64,000 nucleotides of DNA from Streptomyces sp. NBC_01451 (GTDB lineage: Bacteria; Actinomycetota; Actinomycetes; Streptomycetales; Streptomycetaceae), in assembly GCF_036227485.1 (NCBI RefSeq), contig NZ_CP109479.1, positions 8,990,001 to 9,054,000 on the forward strand. The letters are read 5' to 3'. The notes below the pieces were generated by a model. It saw nothing but the letters and a program-made list of their open reading frames with translations, was not told the DNA's origin and did not search any database. This document shows, piece by piece, positions 42,683 through 51,021 of this stretch. Positions within the stretch are counted from its first letter, which is position 1. Every line of letters starts with the position of its first letter. Both the position numbers and the translations under genes were made by a program.

Positions 42683-43660
42683 CTACGGCGCTGTCACCGC
42701 CGTCAGCTCCGCCGAGAACCCGCCCCATGTCCCGTCCGGCAGCAGTGCCCTGATCCGCACCCGGTGGGCGATCCCCGCGTCCCGGCCCACGTAGAAGCTG
42801 TACGAGGCCCGTTCGCGCGGAGCGGGCCCGCCCCACACGAGAGATGTGGCCGGACGCCCGTCGAGCTGGATCCCGTACTCCGTGACGAGCCCGTCCGCAC
42901 GCGGCGGAATCCAGGACAGATCGAGGTAGTACGCCCCGTCCGCACGATGGGTCGCCGCACGGAAGCCGGTCGGGGCGGTGGCGCGGCCGTCGTCGGTGCC
43001 GGGCGCGGTGGTGAGCCGCACGGGGGCGCCGGCGGGGGAGACGTTGTCGGCGGCGTCCCGGGCGCGGACGGTGAAGGTGTAGCGGGTGCCCGGCCGCAGC
43101 CCGGTGACCACGGCGGTCGTCCGCTCCCCGCTGACGGTGTGGATTCTCGACCGGCCCTGGTAGACGTCGTACGAGACCACACCCCGCTCGTCCGTCGACG
43201 CGCCCCAGGACAGCTGGACCGACCGGCTGCCGGCGGGCCTGCCCCGCGTGCGGCCGGGGCGCGTGGGAGCGGTGGCGTCCGTGACCGACGCGGCGGGGGT
43301 CGTGGCCCGGACGCCCTCGCTGGGCGGCCCGGAGCGCCCGTCGGTGTTCCGCGCCCGCACGGTGAAGACGTACCGGGTGGCCGGGGCGAGGCCGACGACG
43401 TCCACCATGTACTCCGAGCCGGGCACCTCCTTGACCTTCACCGTGCCCCGATACACCTCGTACGCGGCGACCTCGGGTCCGTCCGGCGCCCGGTTCCACA
43501 TCACGTGCACGCTGGTCGCGCTGCCCGCGGCTGCCGTGACCCCGGCCGGGGCGGGCGGGAGCCGGCCGTCGGTGCCGCTCCCGTCTCCGCTCCAGGCACA
43601 GGAGACGATGAGCAGCAGTGCCCCGCAGACGGACGTGACGTACCGGGCGACGCGTCGCAC
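42683..43660 (-). CDS. Lipoprotein with fibronectin type III domains
   Basis: 325 residues. The lipobox is LLIVSC at about residues 16-21, predicting lipidation and surface location. Two clear FN3 repeats cover about 34-118 and 128-218 (each with ATRYVFTVRARN / GTRYTFTVRARD and an YEVYRG / YDVYQG strand). A third, more diverged, covers about 230-325. FN3 modules in Streptomyces are frequent in chitinases and other polysaccharide enzymes, but no catalytic domain is present. GTG start. It lies divergent from the GH75 chitosanase with a DasR-like palindrome just upstream. Confidence 0.85.
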   Translation of the reverse strand: MRRVARYVTSVCGALLLIVSCAWSGDGSGTDGRLPPAPAGVTAAAGSATSVHVMWNRAPDGPEVAAYEVYRGTVKVKEVPGSEYMVDVVGLAPATRYVFTVRARNTDGRSGPPSEGVRATTPAASVTDATAPTRPGRTRGRPAGSRSVQLSWGASTDERGVVSYDVYQGRSRIHTVSGERTTAVVTGLRPGTRYTFTVRARDAADNVSPAGAPVRLTTAPGTDDGRATAPTGFRAATHRADGAYYLDLSWIPPRADGLVTEYGIQLDGRPATSLVWGGPAPRERASYSFYVGRDAGIAHRVRIRALLPDGTWGGFSAELTAVTAP

Positions 43661-44024
43661 AGCTGCTTCCCCTCCGCCCCTCCCGCACGGTATTGGTCCG
43701 GACCAATATGGACCCGGCGGGGTGCGCGCATCAAGAGGGATGCGGCTGCTCCGTGCCTGCCGCGACTACGTATGCTGATGCGCACCAAGACTGAACGGGC
43801 CCTGCTGCCAGGGCAGTTCATGTCAGTGGCGCGGAACCGCTGTCGTCGCAGGACCCGCGCCGGCGCTGGTGGCCGGGCGGCCGGAGCCGACACGGGCTCA
43901 GGCGCCCGGCCCCTGTCGGGAGTTCGGGGCATGCACCGTACGGCCCCCCAACGGTGGACGCGTGATCGGACCGGCACCAGATTGGACCGAGTGTCCGTCA
44001 GTTCCCCCAGGAGAGGCCCCTATC
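43661..44024. other. Divergent promoter region, FN3 lipoprotein / chitosanase
   Basis: 364 bases. The palindrome at 43691-43708 is the only strong element and sits 31 bases upstream of the FN3 lipoprotein start. Just before the chitosanase there is AGGAGAGG (ribosome-binding site). The remainder shows no convincing gene. Confidence 0.5.
43691..43708. promoter_or_regulatory. DasR-like dre palindrome
   Basis: TATTGGTCCGGACCAATA is a perfect 18-bp palindrome. The core TTGGTC..GACCAA resembles the DasR-responsive element, which from memory has consensus near ACTGGTCTAGACCAGT. DasR is the GntR-family repressor of N-acetylglucosamine and chitin use. It is located to control the FN3 lipoprotein gene, and possibly the chitosanase. 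Confidence 0.55.
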
Positions 44025-44819
44025 GTGCGTGTCCAGACGCTGACGCTCGCCGTGGCCGGCGCCGCCCTGCTCGCCCCGACCATGCCCGCCGCCGTCCACC
44101 CGAACGAGCCGGTGCGGTACGAGGGCAGCGTCCGGGCCTCCGACCTGCTGGCCAAGGTGCGTGACTGCGTTCCCGTGTCCAACGGCCACTACCGCAGCGA
44201 CGCCGGAGCCCGGGCGGACATTCCGGTCTGCGGCACCGCGGAGGCCGTCTTCTGGAAGGCCGACATGGACATCGACTGCGACGGCCGTCCGGGTCCGCGG
44301 TGCAACGGGCGCACCGACCCGTACTTCGCCGACACCACCGCCTTCCAGCAGTCCGACGGCCGCTATCTGGACCCCGAGCGCCTGCCGTTCATCGTCGTCC
44401 CGATGGCCAGCAGCATCTGGAACTACCGCGACCACGGCATCCGGGGCGGCTCGGTCGCCGCCGTCATCTACAAGGATCGCGTCCAGTACGCGGTCGTCGG
44501 CGACACCGGCCCGCAGGACATCATCGGCGAGGCGTCCTACGCCACCGCCGCGGCGCTGGGCATCAACCCCGACCCGCACGGTGGCGGAACGGCCTCCGGC
44601 GTCACGTACATCGTCTTCAGGAACTCCAGGGTGTCGCCGATCGAGAGCCACGCGGCGGCGGTGGAGGCGGGGGAGCGGTTGGCGAAACAGTTCGTCGGCC
44701 CGACCGTCGACGGCAGTGACGGCAGTGACGGCAGTGACGGCAGTGACGGCGTGGGCGGCACGGCGGGCGCTGCGGGCACCGAGAGCACGGAGAGCACCGA
44801 GACCGTGGCCGGCGACTGA
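44025..44819 (+). CDS. Secreted GH75 chitosanase-like protein
   Basis: 264 residues. A short signal peptide (TLTLAVAGAALLAPTMPAAV) is followed by a GH75-type domain. IPVCGTAEAVFWKADMDIDCDG lies near residue 65, and VQYAVVGDTGPQDIIGEASYATAAALGI near 155 carries the Asp and Glu that are the likely catalytic pair of the family. Members cleave chitosan internally. The GTG at 44025 has AGGAGAGG upstream. The C-terminus is odd: a (DGS)4 repeat, then Gly/Ala and EST-ETE low complexity after the catalytic fold, likely a flexible tail. Confidence 0.85.
   Translation: MRVQTLTLAVAGAALLAPTMPAAVHPNEPVRYEGSVRASDLLAKVRDCVPVSNGHYRSDAGARADIPVCGTAEAVFWKADMDIDCDGRPGPRCNGRTDPYFADTTAFQQSDGRYLDPERLPFIVVPMASSIWNYRDHGIRGGSVAAVIYKDRVQYAVVGDTGPQDIIGEASYATAAALGINPDPHGGGTASGVTYIVFRNSRVSPIESHAAAVEAGERLAKQFVGPTVDGSDGSDGSDGSDGVGGTAGAAGTESTESTETVAGD
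44709..44753 (+). repeat. Nonanucleotide tandem repeat in the chitosanase tail
   Basis: GACGGCAGT is repeated four times perfectly (44709-44744), then GACGGCGTG, coding for DGSDGSDGSDGS. Being a multiple of three, copy-number change would keep the frame. Confidence 0.9.
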
Positions 44820-44910
44820 GCCGACCCGTCCCGTTCCGGACGAGCCGTTCCGGGGGAGGGGCGGCGGGCCGGGCCGTGGACCGCTCGCCGCCGCTTCCTC
44901 CCCCGCTCGC

Positions 44911-45348
44911 TCACACCTTGCGGTACGTGTACGCCTCCGCAGCCGCCGCCTCGACCGCCGCGAGGTCGGCTCCCGTGGACGCCGTGACGACCGCCGCCAC
45001 CGCACCCTCGACGAACGGGGCGTCCACCAGGCGGGTGCCGTCCGGGAGTTCGTCGCCCTCCGCCAGGAGTGCCTTCACCGTGAGGACCGCGCTGCCCAGG
45101 TCCGTCAGGACGGCGACCCCGGCACCCCGGTCCACGGAACGGGCCGCCGCGGTGATCAGTTCGGCGCTCGTGCCGAGCCCGCCCGACTCGGTGCCGCCCG
45201 CCGCGGCGACGGGAACAGTCCCACCGCCGCCGATGAGTGCCCGGGCCAGGTCCGCCACCGAGGCGGCCACCGCCGCACTGTGCGACACCAGCACGACCCC
45301 GACCAACTGCGCGCCCTGCTCGCCGCTCGACACGGTCCCGTCACTCAC
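44911..45348 (-). CDS. dhaM: DhaM, PTS-type phosphodonor of dihydroxyacetone kinase
   Basis: 145 residues, one EIIA-mannose-like domain. The phosphorylated His is in VGVVLVSHSAAVAASVADL near residue 23, and TDLGSAVLTVKALL near 83 is typical. The multidomain E. coli form has added HPr and EI-like parts; this has only the EIIA domain and needs HPr from elsewhere. It passes phosphate to DhaL-bound ADP. GTG/ATG start region overlaps dhaL by 8 bases. Last gene of dhaKLM. Confidence 0.9.
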   Translation of the reverse strand: MSDGTVSSGEQGAQLVGVVLVSHSAAVAASVADLARALIGGGGTVPVAAAGGTESGGLGTSAELITAAARSVDRGAGVAVLTDLGSAVLTVKALLAEGDELPDGTRLVDAPFVEGAVAAVVTASTGADLAAVEAAAAEAYTYRKV

Positions 45349-45940
45349 CGGCGGTCTCCGCGAGAGCCGCGATCAGCAGGGCCGCTGAGGTGGCCCCCGG
45401 GTCCTGGTGACCGATGCTGCGCTCGCCGAGATAGCTCGCCCTGCCCTTCCGGGCCTGTAGGGGCGTGGTCGCGAGGGCGCCCTGTTCGGCGGCAGCGCGT
45501 GCGGCGGCGAACGACTCACCGAGGGCGTCCACGGCGGGAACGAGGGCGTCGATCATCGTCTTGTCGCCGGGAGCCGCACCGCCGAGCGCCATCACCGCGT
45601 CCACCCCGACACGCAACGCGTCCGTGAACTGCTCCGGGCTCACCTCGGCCGTGTCCCCGAGCGCCTTGCCCGTGCGGCGCAGCAGCGTTCCGTACAGGGG
45701 GCCCGAGGCTCCGCCGACCGTCGAGATGAGCCGGCTTCCGGCGAGAACGAGGACGGCACCGGGTGTGTCCGGCACCTTCTCCGCCACGACGTCGGCCACG
45801 GCGTCGAAGCCGCGTCGCAGATTGATGCCGTGGTCGGCGTCACCGATCGGCGAGTCCAGTTCGGTGAGCCGCTCCGCCTCGCGGCCGACGGACTCGGCCG
45901 TCGCCGTCATCCAGCGGCGGAAGAAGTCGGCGTCGAGCAC
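45341..45940 (-). CDS. dhaL: DhaL, ADP-binding subunit of dihydroxyacetone kinase
   Basis: 199 residues, all-helical DhaL fold. The nucleotide/Mg site is TELDSPIGDADHGINLRRGF near residue 30, with the Asp cluster that binds two Mg ions. STVGGASGPLYGTLLRR near 85 and GAAPGDKTMIDALVPAVDAL near 125 also fit. The C-terminal SYLGERSIGHQDPGATS is the family signature. The GTG at 45940 has AAGGAGATCTA before it. Confidence 0.93.
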   Translation of the reverse strand: MLDADFFRRWMTATAESVGREAERLTELDSPIGDADHGINLRRGFDAVADVVAEKVPDTPGAVLVLAGSRLISTVGGASGPLYGTLLRRTGKALGDTAEVSPEQFTDALRVGVDAVMALGGAAPGDKTMIDALVPAVDALGESFAAARAAAEQGALATTPLQARKGRASYLGERSIGHQDPGATSAALLIAALAETAGE

Positions 45941-46035
45941 TAGATCTCCTTGCGTGGTAGGTACGTTGGTCGCTGTCCCTCCCGGAGGGCGGTCCGCCCG
46001 CCCGGGCGACGACTGCCCCGTGTGTCCGGCGGGGC

Positions 46036-47028
46036 TCACATGCCCCAGCGCAGACCCGCCGTACGCACCGGCGCGTCCCACAGGCGCAGCAGTTCCTCGT
46101 CGATCTCGCACAGGGTCACCGAGGCGCCGGCCATGTCGAGCGAGGTGACGTAGTTGCCGACGAGTGTGCGGGCCACGGCGACCCCGCGCGAGGTCAGCAC
46201 GCGCTGCACCTCGGCGTTGAACCCGTACAGCTCCAGCAGCGGCGTCGCGCCCATCCCGTTGACCAGGACCAGTACGGGATTGCGCGGGTCGAGATCCTCC
46301 AGCACGGCTTCCACCGCGAAGTCGGCGATCTCGCCCGAGGTCATCATCGGCCGCCGCTCCCGGCCCGGTTCGCCGTGGATGCCGACGCCCAACTCCAGTT
46401 CGCCCGGCGGCAGATCGAAGGTGGGGCTGCCCTTCGCCGGGGTGGTGCAGGCGCCGAGTGCGACGCCGAAGCTGCGGGAACTGTCGTTGACCTGCTGGGC
46501 GATGGAACGCACCTCCTCCAACGAGCGACCCTCGTCCGCCGCGGCACCGGCGATCTTCTCCACGAACAGGGTGCCGCCCGTACCGCGTCGCCCGGCCGTG
46601 TAGAGGCTGTCGGTGACGGCGACGTCGTCGTTGACGAGGACCTTCGCGACCTGGATGCCCTCCTCCTCGGCGAGCTCCGCCGCCATGTCGAAGTTGAGAA
46701 CGTCGCCGGTGTAGTTCTTCACGACGAACAGGACGCCCGCCCCGCTGTTCACGGCAGCCGCGGCCCGCACCATCTGGTCGGGCACGGGAGACGTGAACAC
46801 CTCGCCCGGGCAGGCGGCCGACAGCATCCCCGGCCCCACGAACCCGCCGTGCAGCGGCTCGTGCCCCGACCCGCCCCCGGAGACGAGGGCCACTTTCCCG
46901 GCGACGGGCGCGTCGCGCCGCACGATCACCCGGTTCTCCACGTCGACGGTCAGTTCGGGATGGGCCGCCGCCATGCCCCGCAGCGCATCCGCGACCACGG
47001 TCTCCGGAACGTTGATGAGCATCTTCAT
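46036..47028 (-). CDS. dhaK: DhaK, dihydroxyacetone-binding kinase subunit
   Basis: 330 residues. The substrate-binding His, which forms a hemiaminal with dihydroxyacetone, is in LGVGIHGEPGRER near residue 215. KVALVSGGGSGHEPLHGGFVG near 50 and FVVKNYTGDVLNFDMAAE near 105 are diagnostic. It transfers phosphate from DhaL-ADP/ATP to dihydroxyacetone for entry into glycolysis. AGGAGGTACCC precedes the ATG. First gene of the operon, 95 bases before dhaL. Confidence 0.94.
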   Translation of the reverse strand: MKMLINVPETVVADALRGMAAAHPELTVDVENRVIVRRDAPVAGKVALVSGGGSGHEPLHGGFVGPGMLSAACPGEVFTSPVPDQMVRAAAAVNSGAGVLFVVKNYTGDVLNFDMAAELAEEEGIQVAKVLVNDDVAVTDSLYTAGRRGTGGTLFVEKIAGAAADEGRSLEEVRSIAQQVNDSSRSFGVALGACTTPAKGSPTFDLPPGELELGVGIHGEPGRERRPMMTSGEIADFAVEAVLEDLDPRNPVLVLVNGMGATPLLELYGFNAEVQRVLTSRGVAVARTLVGNYVTSLDMAGASVTLCEIDEELLRLWDAPVRTAGLRWGM

Positions 47029-47629
47029 GGGTACCTCCTGGTGAGATTGGCGGATGGACCTATGATTTGTATCTTTCCAGGTCAGAGTAAGTCGCGTCAG
47101 TTGTGGACCGTGGCGGTCCGTGGCGTTCGGAACCCCGCTCCGGCGGTACGGATGCCGAATTCGATGATGGTTCGTCAGGTGTGGCTGGCGTGCGGTTGGC
47201 GTGTGGTTGGACGGTTCTGGAAGCCTCCTCCCGAGAGTATCGACGCTGATTGGGCGGGGGCACGGGTACGGACGCCAACGGGAGTGTGCGGGTTGCACGG
47301 GCGTCGGTTTCCCCGAGGCATCGCTGGAGAGCGAGGTCGCCTTCCGGTCTCTGCGCGTGTGGAGACGGCTGGAGCCCAGGAGTGAGCTATCCGTGGCGGC
47401 GCCGGGCGGTCCCTCTGGGAGGCCCGGCACGCGATCGGGCACGTCTCGCCCGTCTCGCGCGGTCGTCGGCCCGACGCTGAAACGGCCCCAGCGGGCGGGG
47501 CTCAGCAAGATCGGTTACGGGAAGTGCGTTCTTGCCGCCGCAGGGAGATCAATCCCCTTGAGGGGACCAACAACCCTTTGGCTACGTGGCGTTGGGCCAC
47601 ACCCGTTCAACCGGGGTTCCGGATCTCGG
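47029..47629. other. Long intergenic region upstream of dhaK
   Basis: 601 bases between the dhaK start and the stop of the tetR gene. Near dhaK there is a relatively AT-rich stretch with GACCT-N17-AGGTC (47057-47083) that could be a regulatory site or promoter. The remainder has open frames but no recognisable protein, mixed codon bias and no strong hairpin. It may contain the remnant of a lost gene. Confidence 0.4.
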
Positions 47630-48196
47630 TCAAGGCTGCTGTGGAGCGGTCAGGGCTTCGTGGGTCGACGTCAGGATCTTCTCCGACAGCTCTGTTCCCG
47701 CCGTGGCCCGGGCAAGCAGGAGCGCACCCACCAAGGTGGCCACCGCAGGAAGGCCGTCGTCGGTGTCGGTGGACATCCACGCGGCGAATTCCTGGACTCC
47801 GGCCGCGTACGTTTCGCGCACCTCCGCAGCTGCGGACTCGCGAGCCGTGTCCCCGGCGAATCCCGCGGTGGGGCAGCCGGTGCCGGGCTGGTCGCGGTGC
47901 TCGGTCGACAGGTAGAAGTCGACGAGGGCGCCGCGTGCGGTGGCGTGATCGCCGTGCGCCGTGTCGAACGAAGCCAGGAGTTGGTCTAGGTCCCCGAAAG
48001 CGGCTTGAGCCGCCTCGGCCACCAGGGCCTCCTTGGAGGGGAACTGCTTGTAGAAGCCGCCTGTGGTCAGCCCGATGGACTTCATCAGATCGGCGACGCT
48101 GATGCCGTTCACGCCGCGTTCCCGGAAGAGCCGGGAGGCCGCGGCGACCGCGCGCCTACGGTTCTCTAGCGCTTGCGCCTGCGAAACGCGACTCAT
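47630..48196 (-). CDS. TetR-family repressor, NemR/AcrR-like
   Basis: 188 residues. The N-terminal helix-turn-helix is RERGVNGISVADLMKSIGLTTGGFYKQFPSKEALV (about 25-60). The C-terminal ligand domain has a Cys in DQPGTGCPTAGFAGDTARES near residue 110, reminiscent of cysteine-sensing repressors of electrophile-reducing enzymes. Start 48196 is chosen; ATG 48211 would add MDGWP and lies in a candidate operator. It is divergent from an SDR and an Old Yellow Enzyme, the arrangement seen for NemR with NemA. Confidence 0.87.
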   Translation of the reverse strand: MSRVSQAQALENRRRAVAAASRLFRERGVNGISVADLMKSIGLTTGGFYKQFPSKEALVAEAAQAAFGDLDQLLASFDTAHGDHATARGALVDFYLSTEHRDQPGTGCPTAGFAGDTARESAAAEVRETYAAGVQEFAAWMSTDTDDGLPAVATLVGALLLARATAGTELSEKILTSTHEALTAPQQP

Positions 48197-48209
48197 CGGC
48201 CACCCGTCC

Positions 48210-48237
48210 ATGATAGATAGTGAAGTGCATCTATCAT
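48210..48237. promoter_or_regulatory. Candidate TetR operator 1 (own promoter)
   Basis: Perfect 9-bp arms ATGATAGAT / ATCTATCAT with a 10-bp spacer. It overlaps the alternative start codon at 48211 and a TATGAT -10-like box on the minus strand. Same AGAT-N10-ATCT core as site 2. Confidence 0.65.
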
Positions 48238-48617
48238 ATGTGAAGCGCCGGGCGGTCGGCCGCAGCGCATTCTTCCGCGTGAATCCATGCCTGGGCGCCT
48301 GGGTCCGTACTCGGCAAGTCGAGGAGTTGTCGTAGTCGGATGCCGTGCCGCTCGCCCCCGAGGGGCCCGGAGCGATTCGACGCCGGCTGGGGGCGGCTCG
48401 CGCTGTGCTCGGCGTATGTGAGGTGTGCGGGTCTCCGTAGGGGTGCCGTTGCCGTGCCCATGTGCCCGCGTGCCCGTCGTGAGAGCGGTATGCGTAACCG
48501 TCCATGGCGGCCAGGCGCCTGGGGGCGCCATCCGAAACCCCCTCCGCGCCGGTCCTCCGGCCCCCTGTGTGCCGAGCGGTCTCCAGCTGTGTGCGGTTGC
48601 CGGCGGTGCCCGGGCCG

Positions 48618-48646
48618 TTGACTGGCGCCCTTTAGATATCTATCGT
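48618..48646 (+). promoter_or_regulatory. Promoter of the SDR-OYE unit
   Basis: TTGACT (48618-48623), 17-base spacer, TATCGT (48641-48646). This is a good housekeeping-type promoter for a Streptomyces, 69 bases before the SDR start. Operator 2 covers the spacer and -10. Confidence 0.65.
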
Positions 48647-48655
48647 AATCTAAAG
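48630..48655. promoter_or_regulatory. Candidate TetR operator 2 (SDR-OYE promoter)
   Basis: Perfect 8-bp arms CTTTAGAT / ATCTAAAG with a 10-bp spacer, the same architecture and core (AGAT-N10-ATCT) as operator 1. It is placed to block RNA polymerase. Confidence 0.7.
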
Positions 48656-48714
48656 CGAGGGCGACGCTTTGGCCCCCTACTCATCCGCCGTACCAGAAAC
48701 GAGATCCCCCCCCC

Positions 48715-49506
48715 ATGACCACGCAGAACAAGACAGCCGTCGTCACCGGAGCGTCCGCAGGCCTGGGCACCGCCTACGCGCATCGGCTTGCCGACCGGGG
48801 TTACGACCTGATCCTGGTGGCCCGGAACGCCGCGCGGCTGGAGACTCTGGCGTCGGACATCCGCAGCCGCACGGGCCGCGCGGTGGACGTCGTCGCCGCC
48901 GACCTCACCGATGCGGCGCAGCTCTCCGTGGTCGAGGAGCGTCTGCGGACCGACGAGAGCATCGAGATGCTGGTCAACAACGCCGGCGGTGCGCTGCTCA
49001 CACCGCTGACAGGCGCCGACGCGGCGGCCTACGAGGCGCTGCTCAACCTCAACGTGACCTCGCTGACCAGGCTGACCATCGCGGTCCTGCCGGGGCTGAC
49101 GGCCCGCGGGCGGGGCACCGTCGTGAACATCTCCTCTGCCATGGCTCTCAATATCCTGCCCGTCAGCGCCGTCTACAGCGGCACCAAGAGCTACGTGCTG
49201 ACGTTCACCCAGGCACTGCAGCAGGAACTCGCCGAGAGCCCCGTCGTGGTGCAGGCCGTGCTGCCGGGCGCTGTCCGCACGGATCTCTGGGACGGCTCCG
49301 GCGTCGACCTCGCGACGTTCCCCGACGAGATCATCATGAACGTGGACGACGCCGTCGACGCGGCGCTCGCCGGCCTCGACGCCGGGGAGCCCGTCACCAT
49401 CCTGTCGCTGCCGGACATCAGCGACTGGGAGTCGTTCGAGAAGGCGCGTCAGGCGCTCGTGCCGAACCTGTCGCTGAAGGTCCCGGCCGATCGCTACCGC
49501 GGCTGA
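48715..49506 (+). CDS. Short-chain dehydrogenase/reductase
   Basis: A 263-residue classical SDR: VTGASAGLGTAYAHRLA near residue 10, VARNAAR suggesting NADP, NNAGGAL near 88, NISSAMA...YSGTK catalytic triad intact. The C-terminus resembles the DltE/SDR-a group of putative ketone reductases. The ATG at 48715 stands 59 bases after operator 2. Probable carbonyl reductase acting with the Old Yellow Enzyme on electrophilic compounds. Confidence 0.88.
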   Translation: MTTQNKTAVVTGASAGLGTAYAHRLADRGYDLILVARNAARLETLASDIRSRTGRAVDVVAADLTDAAQLSVVEERLRTDESIEMLVNNAGGALLTPLTGADAAAYEALLNLNVTSLTRLTIAVLPGLTARGRGTVVNISSAMALNILPVSAVYSGTKSYVLTFTQALQQELAESPVVVQAVLPGAVRTDLWDGSGVDLATFPDEIIMNVDDAVDAALAGLDAGEPVTILSLPDISDWESFEKARQALVPNLSLKVPADRYRG

Positions 49507-49784
49507 CCACCGCTCCGACTCCGGTGCGGGAGTCCTCTTGTGACAACGCCACAGCCGCTGCCGCCCACACGACCGACGCGTCCTGGGGCGTGGGTGAAGA
49601 CCGACCCGCTCGGCGACCTCCCTCCTGATCGGCCGGCCGGGACCCAGCCCCTCCGTCGCCGGCGGTCATGAGCGCGGCAGGCTCCTGCGCACCGTCGACT
49701 GCCCCTACGCGCGGTCTGCCTTCCACGGCGGAAGGCCACCAGGCAAGCTCTCTAACCCCCCTTTTTTTTGCGAGGAACATCCCC

Positions 49785-50846
49785 ATGTTGAACGCCCTGT
49801 GGAACCCGACCGTCGTCGGAGAGATCCCCCTGCCGCACCGGTTGGCCATGGCCCCCCTGACCCGGAACCGGTCCACCCCCGAAGGCGTACCGACCGAGCT
49901 GAACGCCGAGTACTACGCACAGCGCGCCTCGCACGCCCTCATCATCACCGAGGGCACCCAGCCCAACGCCGACGGCCAGGGCTACCCGGTGACCCCGGGC
50001 ATCCACACCGGCGAGCAGATCGCCGGCTGGCGCAAGGTCACCGACGCCGTGCACAAGGCCGACGGACGCATCGTCATCCAGCTCATGCACGCGGGACGTA
50101 TCGCCCACCCGGACAACACCCCCCACCACCGGCAGCCGGTGGCCCCTTCCGCGATCAAGGCGGCGGGCGAGATGTTCACCGCCACCGGGCTCCAGGAGAT
50201 GCCGGTACCGCGCGAACTGTCCACCGAGGAAGTCGCCGCGACGGTGGACGACTTCCGGCGTGCCGCCGCGGCCGCCATCGCGGCAGGCGCCGACGGCGTC
50301 GAGATCCACGGCGCCAACGGCTACCTCGTGCACCAGTTCCTCGCCGACAACACCAACCAGCGCACCGACCAGTACGGCGGCTCCGTCGACAACCGCATCC
50401 GCTTCGCCGTCGAGGTCGCCACCGCTGTGGCCGAGGAGATCGGCGCCGGCCGCACCGGCCTCCGGATCTCTCCCGGCAACCCGTTCAACGACATCGCGGA
50501 GAGCGACACCCACGAGCTGTATCCGGCACTCGTGCGCGCCCTCGCCCCGCTCGATCTCGCCTACCTGCACATCGCTCACGGCGGCGACGACGAACTCCTG
50601 CACACCCTCCGCAAGCTGTGGCCGACCACGCTCGTCCTCAACCGGGCCGGCACCGACATCGCCACCCGCGCCAAGGACATCGAAGACGGCCTGGCCGATG
50701 TCGTCACCGTCGGCACCATGGCCCTCGCCAACCCCGACCTCGTCGCACGCGTACGCGTCGACGCACCCCTCAACACCCCCGACCCCGCCACCTTCTACGG
50801 CGGCGGCGAGGCCGGCTACACCGACTACCCCACCCACAGCGCCTGA
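49785..50846 (+). CDS. Old Yellow Enzyme-family ene-reductase (NemA-like)
   Basis: 353 residues, FMN TIM barrel. Family blocks are LPHRLAMAPLTRNRS near residue 20, VIQLMHAGRIAHPDN near 98, the substrate-binding HGANGYLVHQFLADNTNQRTDQYGG (His/Asn pair) near 180, and a C-terminal FYGGGEAGYTDYP. Thr in APLTRNR (position 4 of the block) is typical of classical OYEs. They reduce activated C=C bonds, nitro compounds and maleimides with NADPH. GAGGAA lies about 8 bases before the ATG, after an unusual T8 tract. Confidence 0.93.
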   Translation: MLNALWNPTVVGEIPLPHRLAMAPLTRNRSTPEGVPTELNAEYYAQRASHALIITEGTQPNADGQGYPVTPGIHTGEQIAGWRKVTDAVHKADGRIVIQLMHAGRIAHPDNTPHHRQPVAPSAIKAAGEMFTATGLQEMPVPRELSTEEVAATVDDFRRAAAAAIAAGADGVEIHGANGYLVHQFLADNTNQRTDQYGGSVDNRIRFAVEVATAVAEEIGAGRTGLRISPGNPFNDIAESDTHELYPALVRALAPLDLAYLHIAHGGDDELLHTLRKLWPTTLVLNRAGTDIATRAKDIEDGLADVVTVGTMALANPDLVARVRVDAPLNTPDPATFYGGGEAGYTDYPTHSA

Positions 50847-51021
50847 CAAGCCCCGGCGGCATCGGTCCTGGCGGGCCGGTAAGCCGACATGGCCCCCTGG
50901 AGGTACCACATGCCTGAGCACGCTGTTGTTGAACTGCTGTCCTCGGCACGCCTTCGACGTGTAGGGGTGACCGTCCAGGGCTGTCGGGCGGATCAGGTAG
51001 ACCACTTGCCGTCCGGTCCGG

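Larger units (their letters stand above)
48197..48714. other. Divergent promoter region, tetR / SDR-OYE
   Basis: 518 bases. The two operators (48210-48237 and 48630-48655) lie at the ends. The middle shows open frames without recognisable product. It is longer than needed for two promoters, so a small gene or a remnant cannot be excluded. Confidence 0.45.

Noticed and set aside
47057..47083. GACCT-N17-AGGTC as a dhaK operator
   Set aside because: Only 5-bp arms; too weak to call, kept only as a note in the intergenic entry.
47201..47640. Open frames upstream of tetR, including one reading REINPLEGTNNPLA
   Set aside because: No domain, no clear ribosome-binding site and poor codon bias; not convincing as a gene or transposase remnant.
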